From Kutzneria buriramensis (GTDB taxonomy: Bacteria > Actinomycetota > Actinomycetes > Mycobacteriales > Pseudonocardiaceae): DNA of 64,000 bases. Below, piece after piece: positions 44,830-52,685 of the stretch. The notes beneath the pieces were generated by a model. It did no database searches, was not told where the DNA came from, and saw only the letters and a program-made list of their open reading frames with translations. The stretch is taken from contig NZ_CP144375.1 of assembly GCF_043575855.1 (NCBI RefSeq), forward strand, positions 8,370,001-8,434,000. Direction: 5' to 3'. Position 1 is the stretch's first letter. Each line of letters begins with the position of its first letter. The position numbers and the translations under genes are program-made.

Positions 44830-45848
44830 TCGCGCAACAACCCCGCCCACTCGTCGAATCCTTTCGGATCGCGCAGCGTCAGAAAGCGGCGCGCCACTGC
44901 GGAGTCGTGCCAGATCAGCGTGAACGGCGTCTGCGCGCCGAAGTTGCCGCCGAGGCAGTCGCGGACCCCGTTCCAGCACCGTCCGAAATACCCGCCGGGC
45001 CCGTTGATCGCCTCGCCCAGCGCGCAGTGGAAGCCCGGTTCGTCGGTCACGTACCGACCGTCGAGGTGATAGGTCCGGCCGGGCTCGCGGTCGTGGCCCG
45101 GCTGCCGCATCTGGCAAGCCGCAGCCACCCACTCCGTTCTGGTCGCCGTGTCGAGCGGCGCCCACAGGTTCGTGGTGTCGGGTCCGCCCGCGAACCACAT
45201 GTCCCAGACGGGTATCGCGGCGCGCGGCGGCCGGTCGGACCAGAACGCGCGTTCGCCGACCGTGAGGTCGACCAGGCCGTCGCCGAGCGTGGACGGTTCC
45301 ACCTCGGCGATCCGGAGGTGGAAGAACCAGCCGTTGCGGCCCAGCGGCGCGAGGAACATGCCGCCGACGTCGCCGGGCGCGATCGACTCCAGCGGGTTGC
45401 GCGGCTCGCAGCCGAGCAGCCGCAGCGGCGGCAGCGCCGGTTCCGGACGGTCCCGATCCAGCCCCGCCAGTTCCCGGCAGGTACCCAGCGGTCCGTGCCG
45501 GCCGTCCAGGCGGTAACCGGACGGACTGTCCGGATCGCCCTCGGGGTCCAGCACGCCCTCGACGACAACCGGATCGGCGCCGATCACCAGGACGTCGTTC
45601 AGCAGCCAGCGCAGCGGCCAGTCGCCGGTGTAGCCGGCGATGTGGTCCATCATCGTCGGCCGGCCGTCGGCCAGGGCCGCCGCCAGCTCACCCACCGGCT
45701 CGCAGTCCACCAGCGTGAACCGTTCCCGGAGCGGCGGTTCCGGGTCCACGAACAGTCCCTCGACGTCGGCGCACTGCCCCCACACCACGTCGTCCTCGTC
45801 GATCAGCTGCCAGCGCACGGTGGTTCCCCCGTTGTCGATCTCGGGCAC
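44802..45848 (-). CDS. large protein with C-terminal barstar domain
   Basis: A 348-residue protein. Residues about 255-345 match barstar, the barnase inhibitor: YHLDGRYVTDEPGFHCALGE, GPGGYFGRCWNGVRDCLGG and FTLIWHDSAVARRFL, with the conserved Trp-Asn/Asp region. Residues 1-240 are a Trp/Gly-rich beta domain of unknown family with CRELAGL near 125. Barstar proteins neutralise secreted or effector RNases. No RNase toxin is adjacent, so it may be an orphan immunity protein. Signal peptide absent. Confidence 0.75.
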   Translation of the reverse strand: MPEIDNGGTTVRWQLIDEDDVVWGQCADVEGLFVDPEPPLRERFTLVDCEPVGELAAALADGRPTMMDHIAGYTGDWPLRWLLNDVLVIGADPVVVEGVLDPEGDPDSPSGYRLDGRHGPLGTCRELAGLDRDRPEPALPPLRLLGCEPRNPLESIAPGDVGGMFLAPLGRNGWFFHLRIAEVEPSTLGDGLVDLTVGERAFWSDRPPRAAIPVWDMWFAGGPDTTNLWAPLDTATRTEWVAAACQMRQPGHDREPGRTYHLDGRYVTDEPGFHCALGEAINGPGGYFGRCWNGVRDCLGGNFGAQTPFTLIWHDSAVARRFLTLRDPKGFDEWAGLLRDNRVTVELA

Positions 45849-45881
45849 AGCTTCGTGAGATCGACCGGGCCGCCCCCGTCG

Positions 45882-46142
45882 TTACGCGATCCCCAGCAGG
45901 TCCACTCCGGTCACCGGCTGCGCGTGGCTGTCCGCGGGGGACAGCAGGATGCAGGTCACGCACGGCATGCCCCGTGGCTTGTCCAGCAGCTCGGCCTGGC
46001 CGGGCGCGATCGTCTGGCCGCAGTAGGCGTGCAGCATCTTGGGCATGGAGCCGGCCAAGGGCACCGGGAACAGGTGGCAGCACCGTTCCCGCTCGCCCCG
46101 CGCGAACTCCGGGCGCAGGCGCGCCATGAAGATCTCGGGCAT
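45882..46142 (-). CDS. small Cys-containing actinobacterial protein
   Basis: An 86-residue product from ATG 46142. CCHLFPVP, MLHAYCGQTI and MPCVTCILL give five Cys and nearby His that could bind a metal. Proteins of this pattern are frequent in Pseudonocardiaceae with no assigned function. It is divergent from the ArsR gene, and the spacer holds two palindromes. Confidence 0.6.
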   Translation of the reverse strand: MPEIFMARLRPEFARGERERCCHLFPVPLAGSMPKMLHAYCGQTIAPGQAELLDKPRGMPCVTCILLSPADSHAQPVTGVDLLGIA

Positions 46143-46186
46143 CGCGTTCCCTTCCCTGGCGGCGGACTCGGAAGCGGCGTTACCGT

Positions 46187-46213
46187 CTACATTGTAGGCG
46201 GTAAGCGCTTTCC
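46187..46213. promoter_or_regulatory. two palindromes upstream of the ArsR gene
   Basis: CTACATTGTAG (46187-46197) is a perfect 11-bp palindrome with central T. GTAAGCGCTTTCC (46201-46213) resembles the LacI-type site seen near 12.8 kb. They lie between the divergent small gene and the ArsR gene. The first could be the ArsR operator or overlap the -10 region. Confidence 0.45.
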
Positions 46214-46309
46214 AGCAAGGCTTTCGGCGAATCTTGGCCGTACCGTCACCGATGAACTCCCGCCGGGATCCAGCCGTAAGGCCTTGTGTCGGGATCACCG
46301 GGAGGGCGC

Positions 46310-46648
46310 GTGCACGATTCCAGGGACACCGAGTCGGCCACCTTCGGGGCACTGGCCGACCCGAGCCGGCGGGCGGTGCTGCGGCTGCTGTCCGAACACA
46401 GCGAGTTGACGGCGTCCGAGATCGCCGCGGCGTTCCACCACATCGGCCGCACCGCCGTGTCCACGCACCTGCGCATCCTCCGTCAGGCCGGCCTGGTGCA
46501 GGAACGCCGCCAGGGGCGGTTCCGGCTGTACTCCCTGCGCACCCGTCCCGTGCAGGAGGCGGCGGACGTGCTGGCCCGGTTGGTGCACACGCACCGTCAC
46601 CAACCACACCATCGAGTGGAGCAACGGATCCGGCTGACCGGCGGATGA
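46310..46648 (+). CDS. ArsR-family regulator
   Basis: A 112-residue winged-helix protein: FGALADPSRRAVLRLLSEHS, LTASEIAAAFHHIGRTAVST (recognition helix) and LVQERRQGRFRLYSL. GTG 46310 has GGAGGG upstream at the right spacing. No metal-binding Cys pair is present. ArsR genes of this subtype often precede SRPBCC-domain genes; here the next gene, 49 bases on, starts with an SRPBCC domain. Confidence 0.85.
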   Translation: MHDSRDTESATFGALADPSRRAVLRLLSEHSELTASEIAAAFHHIGRTAVSTHLRILRQAGLVQERRQGRFRLYSLRTRPVQEAADVLARLVHTHRHQPHHRVEQRIRLTGG

Positions 46649-46697
46649 TCAACGCCGGTACGCTCGCGCGACCTGGCCCGCTTCCCGGGGAGCCCGC

Positions 46698-48140
46698 ATG
46701 GCCGACGTCCTGTTCACCGCCGAGGTGACAGTGCCCGCCGCCCGGGAGAACGCCTACGCCATGTTCGGCGGCGGCCGCTGGGCCGACTGGACCTTCGACG
46801 CCCGCACCGACGACCTGCGCGTCGGCGACGCCGTCCGGGTCGCCTTCCCCATCGGCGGCATGCCGCTCGCCGGCCTCGCCCGCGTCCACCGCGTGCTGCC
46901 CGGCCAGCGGATCGTGCTCCGGCACGAGAGCCCGTGGCGCGGGCGGGTGATCATCGACTTCGAGCCGGACGGCGCCGGCACCCGCGTCCGCCTCGTGACG
47001 TCCGTCGAGGACGGCAGCATCGCGCCGCTGGCCCGGCTGCTCGGCGGCGACCTGGCCGACGACCCCGACGAGGACGTCGTCCGGATCGGGCTGCTCACCA
47101 GCTACAGCGGCAGCGCCGGCGTCTTCGGGCCGGCGGTGGAGAACTGCGCGCGGCTGGCAGTGGACGAGATCAACGCCGACGACGGCGTGAACGGCGTGCC
47201 GCTGCGGCTGATCGTCGCCGACGACGCCACCACCCCGGCCACCGGCCTCGCCGAGCTCAAGCGCCTGCACCTGCGCCACCACGTCGACATGGTGATCGCC
47301 GTGCACACCTCGGCGACCCTGGACGCCGTCCGCCCGTACGCGCGGCGGGTCGGGCTGCCGTACTTCTACACGCCGGTCAACGAGGGCGGGAAGCCGGCGG
47401 CGAGGTTGTTCCGCTGGGGCGAGGTGCCGGGGGAGCAGCTGGGCCAGGCGGTGCCGGCGATGATGCGCGAGCACGGCGGCAAGGGCTGGTACGTGATCGG
47501 CAACGACTACGTCTGGCCGCGGGCGGTCGGTGCCTGCGCGCGCGGGACCGTCGAGGCACAGGGCGGCCGGCTGCTCGGTGAGCGCTACGTCCCGCTGAGC
47601 ACCACCGACTTCGACGAGGTGCTGGAGTCGATCGAGGACACCGGCGCCGAACTGGTCGTCAACAGCCTGGTCGGCGGGGACGCCGCCGCGTTCGAACGCC
47701 AGCTGCACGCGGCCGGCCTGCGCCGGCAGGTCCGCAGCTTCGGGGCGCTGCTCGACGAGGCCACCCGGGACCACATCGGCGACGAGGCGGCCGAGGGCAT
47801 GTGGTCGGTGCTCGGCTACTTCATGGACCTGCCGACGCCGGAGAACCAGGAATTCCTGAGCCGTTACCACGCCGCCTACGGGTCGTCCGCGCCGCCGGTC
47901 TCCAGCGTCACCGAGTCCGTCTACGAGGGCATCCACCTGTACGCCCGCGCCGGCCGCAAGGCCGGCACCATCGAGCCGACGTCGTTGGTCGGGGCGCTGT
48001 CGGGGGTCAGCTTCAGCGGCCCGCGCGGCGAGGTCACGGTGACCCCGACCGGCCGGCTGCGGCAGCCGCTGTACCTGGCCGAGGCCGTGGCCGGCGGCTT
48101 TCGGATCAAGGCCGAGCAGGGGCTTGCCGGGATCGACTGA
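46698..48140 (+). CDS. SRPBCC domain fused to a periplasmic-binding-protein (AmiC/UrtA-like) domain
   Basis: A 480-residue fusion with no signal peptide. Residues 1-118 are an SRPBCC/START-like domain (VTVPAARENAYAMFGGG, HRVLPGQRIVLRHESPW). Residues 126-478 are a type I periplasmic-binding fold of the branched-chain amino acid/amide group: IGLLTSYSGSAGVFGPAVEN, VDEINADDGVNGVPLRLIVAD, YVIGNDYVWPRA, ELVVNSLVGGD, and SSVTESVYEGIHLYARA. Such binding domains are normally exported; cytoplasmic ones such as AmiC are sensors. The amidase gene begins 20 bases later. A sensor of amides is inferred. Confidence 0.82.
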   Translation: MADVLFTAEVTVPAARENAYAMFGGGRWADWTFDARTDDLRVGDAVRVAFPIGGMPLAGLARVHRVLPGQRIVLRHESPWRGRVIIDFEPDGAGTRVRLVTSVEDGSIAPLARLLGGDLADDPDEDVVRIGLLTSYSGSAGVFGPAVENCARLAVDEINADDGVNGVPLRLIVADDATTPATGLAELKRLHLRHHVDMVIAVHTSATLDAVRPYARRVGLPYFYTPVNEGGKPAARLFRWGEVPGEQLGQAVPAMMREHGGKGWYVIGNDYVWPRAVGACARGTVEAQGGRLLGERYVPLSTTDFDEVLESIEDTGAELVVNSLVGGDAAAFERQLHAAGLRRQVRSFGALLDEATRDHIGDEAAEGMWSVLGYFMDLPTPENQEFLSRYHAAYGSSAPPVSSVTESVYEGIHLYARAGRKAGTIEPTSLVGALSGVSFSGPRGEVTVTPTGRLRQPLYLAEAVAGGFRIKAEQGLAGID

Positions 48141-48160
48141 CACCCAGTTTGATCATCGGT

Positions 48161-49573
48161 ATGAGCCGTTCGCGCCGGGAATGGGCCCAACCGTTCATCA
48201 CCGCGGCGGTTGACGCCGTCCGCGCGGTCGACGTCGTGCCGGACGCCGCGGAGCCGTGGCAGCTGGGCCTGGTCGACGCCGCCTGCGCCATCCACGACGG
48301 CGCGCTGACGCCGTTGGAGCTGGTGGAGTCCTGCCTGGCGCGGATCGAGGCGGCGGAACCCGCCGTCGGTGCCTTCGTCTCCGTGTCGGAGGACGCCCGT
48401 TCGCAGGCGGCGTCCCTGACTGGCCGCCCGGTGCACGTTCTGCACGGCGTTCCCGTCGGCGTGAAGGACCTCATCGACATCGCCGGCACGGTGACCGCCG
48501 CCGGCACCACTGTCTTCACGGAGCCGGCGGCGGCCGACGCTCCGGTCGTGTCCGCCGTGAAAAGCGCCGGCGGCATCGTGCTGGGCAAGACCCACACCCA
48601 CGAGATCGCCTTCGGCGTCTCCACGCCGCAATCGCGCAATCCCTGGGATCCGTCGAAGATGACCTCCGGCTCGTCCGGCGGTTCCGCCGCCGCGCTCGCC
48701 GCCGGCTTCGTTCCCGCCGCGCTCGGCACCGACACCGGCGGCTCGCTGCGGCTGCCGTCGTCGTTCTGCGGGACCACCGCCATCAAGCCCACCTTCGGCC
48801 TCGTGCCCATCGACGGCGTACGGCCGCTGTCGTGGTCGCACGACGTCGTCGGCCCGATGGCCCGGGACGCCCGCGACGCGTACCTGCTGCTCAAGGTGCT
48901 GAGCGGCAGCTCGATCGGCGACCCGCTGCTGACGCTCGGCCGCCTGCCGTCCGCCGCCGGGCTCCGCGTCGGCGTTCCCGACGACTCGTTCCTGGCCGCC
49001 GCCCGGCCGGAGGTGGTGTCCGCCATGGACGGCGTCGCCGACGTGCTCGCCGATCTCGGCGCCGGCATCGTGCCGGTGCGCCTGCCCGATCCCGGCGCCT
49101 TCGGCGCGGCGTCGTCGGTGATGATCTTCCGGGAGGCCGCCGAGATCTACCGCCCGCACGTCGACGGCGAGCCCTTCAGCCACGACGTCCAGGCGTTCCT
49201 GGAGGCCGGTCAGGACGCCGACGCCGCCGACTACGTGATGGCCCAACGGGTCCGGCGGCGGCTCATCCAGCAGGTCACCGAGGTGCTGGGCGCCGTCGAC
49301 CTGCTGCTGATGCCGTCGTCACCGGTCCCCGACCTGCCGCACGGCACCGACTCGGTGGACGGCGTGCCGCTGATCCCCGTACTGACCCCGTTCATGTTCC
49401 CGGCCAGCCTCACCGGCCTGCCGGCCATCGCCTTCCCCGCCGGCGCCACCGACGCCGGCATGCCCATCGGCGCCCAGCTCGTCGGCCCCGCCCACGGCGA
49501 GGCCCTGCTGACCGGGGCGGCCGCCGCCTACCAGTCCGTGACCCCCTGGCACCTCCGCCGCCCACCGCTGTGA
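48161..49573 (+). CDS. amidase-signature hydrolase
   Basis: A 470-residue member of the amidase signature family. The Ser-cisSer-Lys triad is visible: Lys in GVPVGVKDLIDIAG, the Ser pair in MTSGSSGGSAAALAAG, and GTDTGGSLRLPSSFCG. It hydrolyses an amide to acid and ammonia. ATG 48161 is used; the ribosome site is weak, so it may be coupled to the upstream fusion gene. Place in the operon suggests its substrate is sensed by the binding domain. Confidence 0.87.
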   Translation: MSRSRREWAQPFITAAVDAVRAVDVVPDAAEPWQLGLVDAACAIHDGALTPLELVESCLARIEAAEPAVGAFVSVSEDARSQAASLTGRPVHVLHGVPVGVKDLIDIAGTVTAAGTTVFTEPAAADAPVVSAVKSAGGIVLGKTHTHEIAFGVSTPQSRNPWDPSKMTSGSSGGSAAALAAGFVPAALGTDTGGSLRLPSSFCGTTAIKPTFGLVPIDGVRPLSWSHDVVGPMARDARDAYLLLKVLSGSSIGDPLLTLGRLPSAAGLRVGVPDDSFLAAARPEVVSAMDGVADVLADLGAGIVPVRLPDPGAFGAASSVMIFREAAEIYRPHVDGEPFSHDVQAFLEAGQDADAADYVMAQRVRRRLIQQVTEVLGAVDLLLMPSSPVPDLPHGTDSVDGVPLIPVLTPFMFPASLTGLPAIAFPAGATDAGMPIGAQLVGPAHGEALLTGAAAAYQSVTPWHLRRPPL

Positions 49574-49593
49574 GCATCGCCATGCCCGACCGG

Positions 49594-50337
49594 TCAGCCG
49601 CAGAGATCGGTCCGTCCGGTCAGCACGTCGTGTGCGAGCTGGTGCAGGGGCAGGTCGTGCTCCTCGGAGACCGCCGTCAGCAGCCTCGACGCCTGGTCGA
49701 TGCCGATGCGGAGCCGCCCGGCGACCATTCCCTTGGCCTGTTCGATCTCCGTGTTCCGGCGCACCTTGTCCCTGAGTCTCTCGGCGAACTCCACCGACAG
49801 GCTCGCGTCCTGGCGCAAGGTGACGGTCGTCAGGCCGATGTTGGCCAGTCCCTGCACCACGTGCCGGAGCCGCCGGTGCGCCGATGTGGTCTGGGCCTCG
49901 CAGAACAGCGTCAGCGCACCGATGGTCTCCCCTCGGGTGGACGTGCTGTAGGTGCGCAGCGGTATGGCCTCGATGGCGGTCACGCCGGAGTCGGTCATCG
50001 CGGCGGCCAGGTCGAGCCAGTCGTCCCGGACCGCGCACGCGTGGGTGAGCACCACCGACTGGCCGGCGTGGTAGCACTCCTGTGTCGGCCCGGATTTGGC
50101 CTGGAGGGCGAACAGCGCCGCGAACCGTTTGTCCTCGGGTGATCCGTCGACGGCCGGCACGCCGGCGCGGTCGTAGAGCAGAACCCCGGCCGCCGGGATG
50201 TCCAGCAGGTGGCGGGACAGGTCCGTGAGCAGGCGTGTGAAGTGACCGATGGATCGGGCGCGGGCCAGGGCCTCGGTGAACTGGGCCAGCCTTCGGGCGT
50301 GGACGTGGTCGCGGGTGTCGGATACCGCTGGCGGCAT
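49594..50337 (-). CDS. GAF-ANTAR domain antitermination regulator
   Basis: A 247-residue protein. Residues 35-165 are a GAF sensor (RLLTDLSRHLLDIPAAGVLL to GETIGALTLF). Residues 185-240 are an ANTAR domain: RRNTEIEQAKGMVAGRLRIG and ASRLLTAVSEEHDLPLHQLA, the helical bundle that binds paired stem-loops in leader RNA and blocks termination. It converges on the amidase gene, 20 bases away. ANTAR proteins include AmiR, which controls the Pseudomonas amidase operon with AmiC. Confidence 0.9.
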   Translation of the reverse strand: MPPAVSDTRDHVHARRLAQFTEALARARSIGHFTRLLTDLSRHLLDIPAAGVLLYDRAGVPAVDGSPEDKRFAALFALQAKSGPTQECYHAGQSVVLTHACAVRDDWLDLAAAMTDSGVTAIEAIPLRTYSTSTRGETIGALTLFCEAQTTSAHRRLRHVVQGLANIGLTTVTLRQDASLSVEFAERLRDKVRRNTEIEQAKGMVAGRLRIGIDQASRLLTAVSEEHDLPLHQLAHDVLTGRTDLCG

Positions 50338-50759
50338 GACTGGGTCCTTCCATCCTGCTCCGTATCGCCCAGTATTTGTTTACCCTGGATGGCCCTACAG
50401 CGGCAGCCGAATGTAATGACCCGGACAGATGTCCACCCGTTTGGCGGGATGTGGCGAGCAGTGCGCTGACCCGAATAGCGCAGGGTGTTTGTACCTCAAA
50501 TGAGGGAGATGGGCGTCACCTTTTCTGTGTGCGCACGGTGACCGGCTCGGCTGGTTGCCGCGGTCGACGCGGATGTCATTCGAGGATTTTCCGCGTTCCG
50601 CCTCGCGTGGAGGAATCGACGCGTGAACCGAGAATTACCGCCGTTCGGCTGGTAACCGCAGTTCGCGCATGCCTCTCGTGGTGCGAGCAGAGGGCGTGCG
50701 CTTCGATCACGCCCGATTCGACGTGGCGCCGCGCGATGAATGAAAGGCGCCGGAGTGGC
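50338..50759. other. 420-bp gap upstream of the GAF-ANTAR gene
   Basis: No gene is seen. It is less GC-rich than neighbours, with CAGTATTTGTTTACCC at about 50370 and TGTTTGTACCTCAAATGAGG at about 50487. It should hold the promoter for the minus-strand ANTAR gene. No clear paired hexaloop stem-loops (ANTAR target) were found by eye. Confidence 0.4.
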
Positions 50760-51101
50760 TCAGTACACCGGGCCCGTGTACTTCTCGCCGGGACCCTGCC
50801 CCGGCTCGTCCGGCACGGCGGAGCCCTCGCGGAACGCGCGCTGCACCGCCTGGAGGCCGTCGCGCAGCGGGGCCGCGTGCGGGCCGAGGTACTCCGCGGA
50901 CGCGGTGATCAGTCCGGCGAGCGCGGTGATCAGCCGGCGGGCCTCGTCCAGGTCGCGGTGCGGGCTGGACTCGGGCTCGGTGTCGGCCAGGCCGAGCCGC
51001 TCGGCGGCGGCCGAGAGCAGCATCACCGCCGCCCGGCTGATGATCTCCACGCTGGGCACGGCGGCCAGCTCCCGCACGTCGATTTCGGGCAGTTCCGTCA
51101 C
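50760..51101 (-). CDS. DUF1844 protein
   Basis: A 113-residue protein from GTG 51101 (AAGGGT 9 bases upstream). VPSVEIISRAAVMLLSAAAE and LDEARRLITALAGLITASAEYL are the helical core of DUF1844, a small family encoded divergently from infC in most actinobacteria. The tail is acidic and disordered. Function is unknown. Confidence 0.88.
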   Translation of the reverse strand: MTELPEIDVRELAAVPSVEIISRAAVMLLSAAAERLGLADTEPESSPHRDLDEARRLITALAGLITASAEYLGPHAAPLRDGLQAVQRAFREGSAVPDEPGQGPGEKYTGPVY

Positions 51102-51257
51102 GTCTGCTACCCTTGCACGTGCGACCAGCCCCCGTATGTGCGGGGGCGGCAAGTGGAGCCCCGCTCCCACCCGAGCCGCCAGCAGGCAGCCGGGTCCGGT
51201 CCTCCAGCCCAGGCTGGAGCAGCTCGACGCGGCGCGCCGGGCGATCGGAAGGAAGCG

Positions 51258-51286
51258 GGCCCCGCATGTCACGGACATGTGGGGCC
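51258..51286 (+). terminator. attenuator-like hairpin in the infC leader
   Basis: GGCCCCGCATGTC pairs with GACATGTGGGGCC over a 3-base loop (13 bp, one G-U). TTGCTGTTCCT follows. It lies 40 bases before the infC start, in the leader, where autogenous control of infC-rpmI-rplT operons usually acts. Confidence 0.6.
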
Positions 51287-51326
51287 GTTGCTGTTCCTGG
51301 CGCACGAAGGCAAGTGAAGGACGTGC

Positions 51327-51932
51327 ATGACAGCTCCCTCTAGTCGAGACCGTGGTGGCCCCACCTCCGCTCCCGAGGCCCGCATCAACGAGCGCATCCG
51401 GGTGCCCGAGGTCCGGCTCGTCGGACCGAACGGCGAACAGGTGGGCATCGTCCGCATCGAGGACGCGCTCCGGCTCGCCCAGGAAGCGGATCTGGACCTC
51501 GTCGAGGTCGCACCGCAGGCCCGCCCGCCGGTCTGCAAGCTCATGGACTACGGCAAGTACAAGTACGAGAGCGCGCAGAAGGCCCGCGAGTCGCGGCGCA
51601 ACCAGCAGCTCACGGTGATCAAGGAGCAGAAGCTCCGGCCGAAGATCGACCCGCACGACTACGAGACGAAGAAGAACCACGTGGTTCGCTTCCTCGAGCA
51701 CGGCCACAAGGTCAAGGTCACCATCATGTTCCGCGGCCGCGAGCAGTCCCGGCCGGAGCTCGGCTTCCGGCTGCTCCAGCGGCTCGCCGAGGACGTGAAC
51801 GAGCTGGGCTTCGTCGAGTCCAGCGCCAAGCAGGACGGGCGCAACATGATCATGGTGTTGGCCCCGCACAAGAGCAGCAAGACCCGGCCTATCAAGGCCA
51901 CCGCCCCGGAGACCGGCTCCGAGCAGGAGTGA
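51327..51932 (+). CDS. infC: translation initiation factor IF-3
   Basis: A 201-residue IF-3. N-domain ARINERIRVPEVRLVGPNGE, linker KYKYESAQKARESRRNQ and C-domain KVTIMFRGREQSRPELGF are typical. It binds the 30S subunit and checks start codons. ATG 51327 has GAAGGA 8 bases upstream. It is followed by rpmI and rplT, the standard operon order. Confidence 0.97.
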   Translation: MTAPSSRDRGGPTSAPEARINERIRVPEVRLVGPNGEQVGIVRIEDALRLAQEADLDLVEVAPQARPPVCKLMDYGKYKYESAQKARESRRNQQLTVIKEQKLRPKIDPHDYETKKNHVVRFLEHGHKVKVTIMFRGREQSRPELGFRLLQRLAEDVNELGFVESSAKQDGRNMIMVLAPHKSSKTRPIKATAPETGSEQE

Positions 51933-52005
51933 TACCCGGGAACCCCCGAGGTACGACGACGCACCGCCGCCCACTCCGGGCGGCGGTACGACAACGAGGA
52001 CGACA

Positions 52006-52200
52006 ATGCCCAAGAACAAGACGCACAGCGGCATCTCCAAGCGCGTGAAGGTGACCGGCAAGGGCAAGCTCATGCGGGAGGGCACCGGCAAGCGCCACCT
52101 GCTGGAGAAGAAGTCCAGCAAGCTGACCCGCCGCTACGCCGGCGCCAAGGAGGTCGCCAAGAGCGACGTCCCGCGCATGAAGAAGATGCTCGGCCTCTGA
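52006..52200 (+). CDS. rpmI: 50S ribosomal protein L35
   Basis: A 64-residue basic protein: MPKNKTHSGISKRVKVTGKG to KSDVPRMKKMLGL. It matches bacterial L35 over its full length. It lies 73 bases after infC with GAGGAC upstream, in the infC-rpmI-rplT operon. Confidence 0.97.
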   Translation: MPKNKTHSGISKRVKVTGKGKLMREGTGKRHLLEKKSSKLTRRYAGAKEVAKSDVPRMKKMLGL

Positions 52201-52272
52201 CGCGAGCGCTGTAGCCCTACGAAGACCCCCGGGGTGCCCCGAACACCCCCTTGAGATTGACAGGATGAACCA

Positions 52273-52653
52273 GTGGCACGCGTCAAGCGGGCGGTCAACG
52301 CCCAGAAGAAGCGCCGCACGACCCTGGAGCTCGCCAGCGGCTACCGCGGCCAGCGCTCCCGGCTGTACCGCAAGGCGAAGGAGCAGGTGCTCCACTCGCT
52401 CAACTACGCCTACCGGGACCGTCGCGCCCGCAAGGGTGACTTCCGGCAGCTGTGGATCACGCGTATCAACGCGGCCGCGCGCCTGAACGGCATGACCTAC
52501 AACCGCTTCATCCAGGGCCTCAAGGTCGCGGGTGTCGAGGTGGACCGCAAGATCCTGGCCGAGCTCGCGGTCAACGACGCTGACGCCTTCGCCGCGCTGG
52601 TCGAGCTGGCCCGCAAGAACGTGCCGGCCCAGACCCCGGTGAGCCAGGGCTGA
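52273..52653 (+). CDS. rplT: 50S ribosomal protein L20
   Basis: A 126-residue protein from GTG 52273. ARVKRAVNAQKKRRTTLELA, YRGQRSRLYRKAKEQ and NGMTYNRFIQGLKVAGVEV are L20 signatures. L20 is an early 50S assembly protein and the autogenous repressor of this operon in other phyla. Confidence 0.97.
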   Translation: MARVKRAVNAQKKRRTTLELASGYRGQRSRLYRKAKEQVLHSLNYAYRDRRARKGDFRQLWITRINAAARLNGMTYNRFIQGLKVAGVEVDRKILAELAVNDADAFAALVELARKNVPAQTPVSQG

Positions 52654-52685
52654 GCAAGCCGTCGACGACGCGACCCGGGGCCGGG

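Noticed and set aside
45882..48143. A 753-codon minus-strand open frame covering the SRPBCC fusion gene
   Set aside because: Only the last 86 codons (from 46142) have coding character. The rest is antisense to a well-supported gene and reflects high GC.
48141..48160. ANTAR target stem-loops in the amidase leader
   Set aside because: Only 20 bases separate the fusion gene and the amidase, too short for the paired hairpins.
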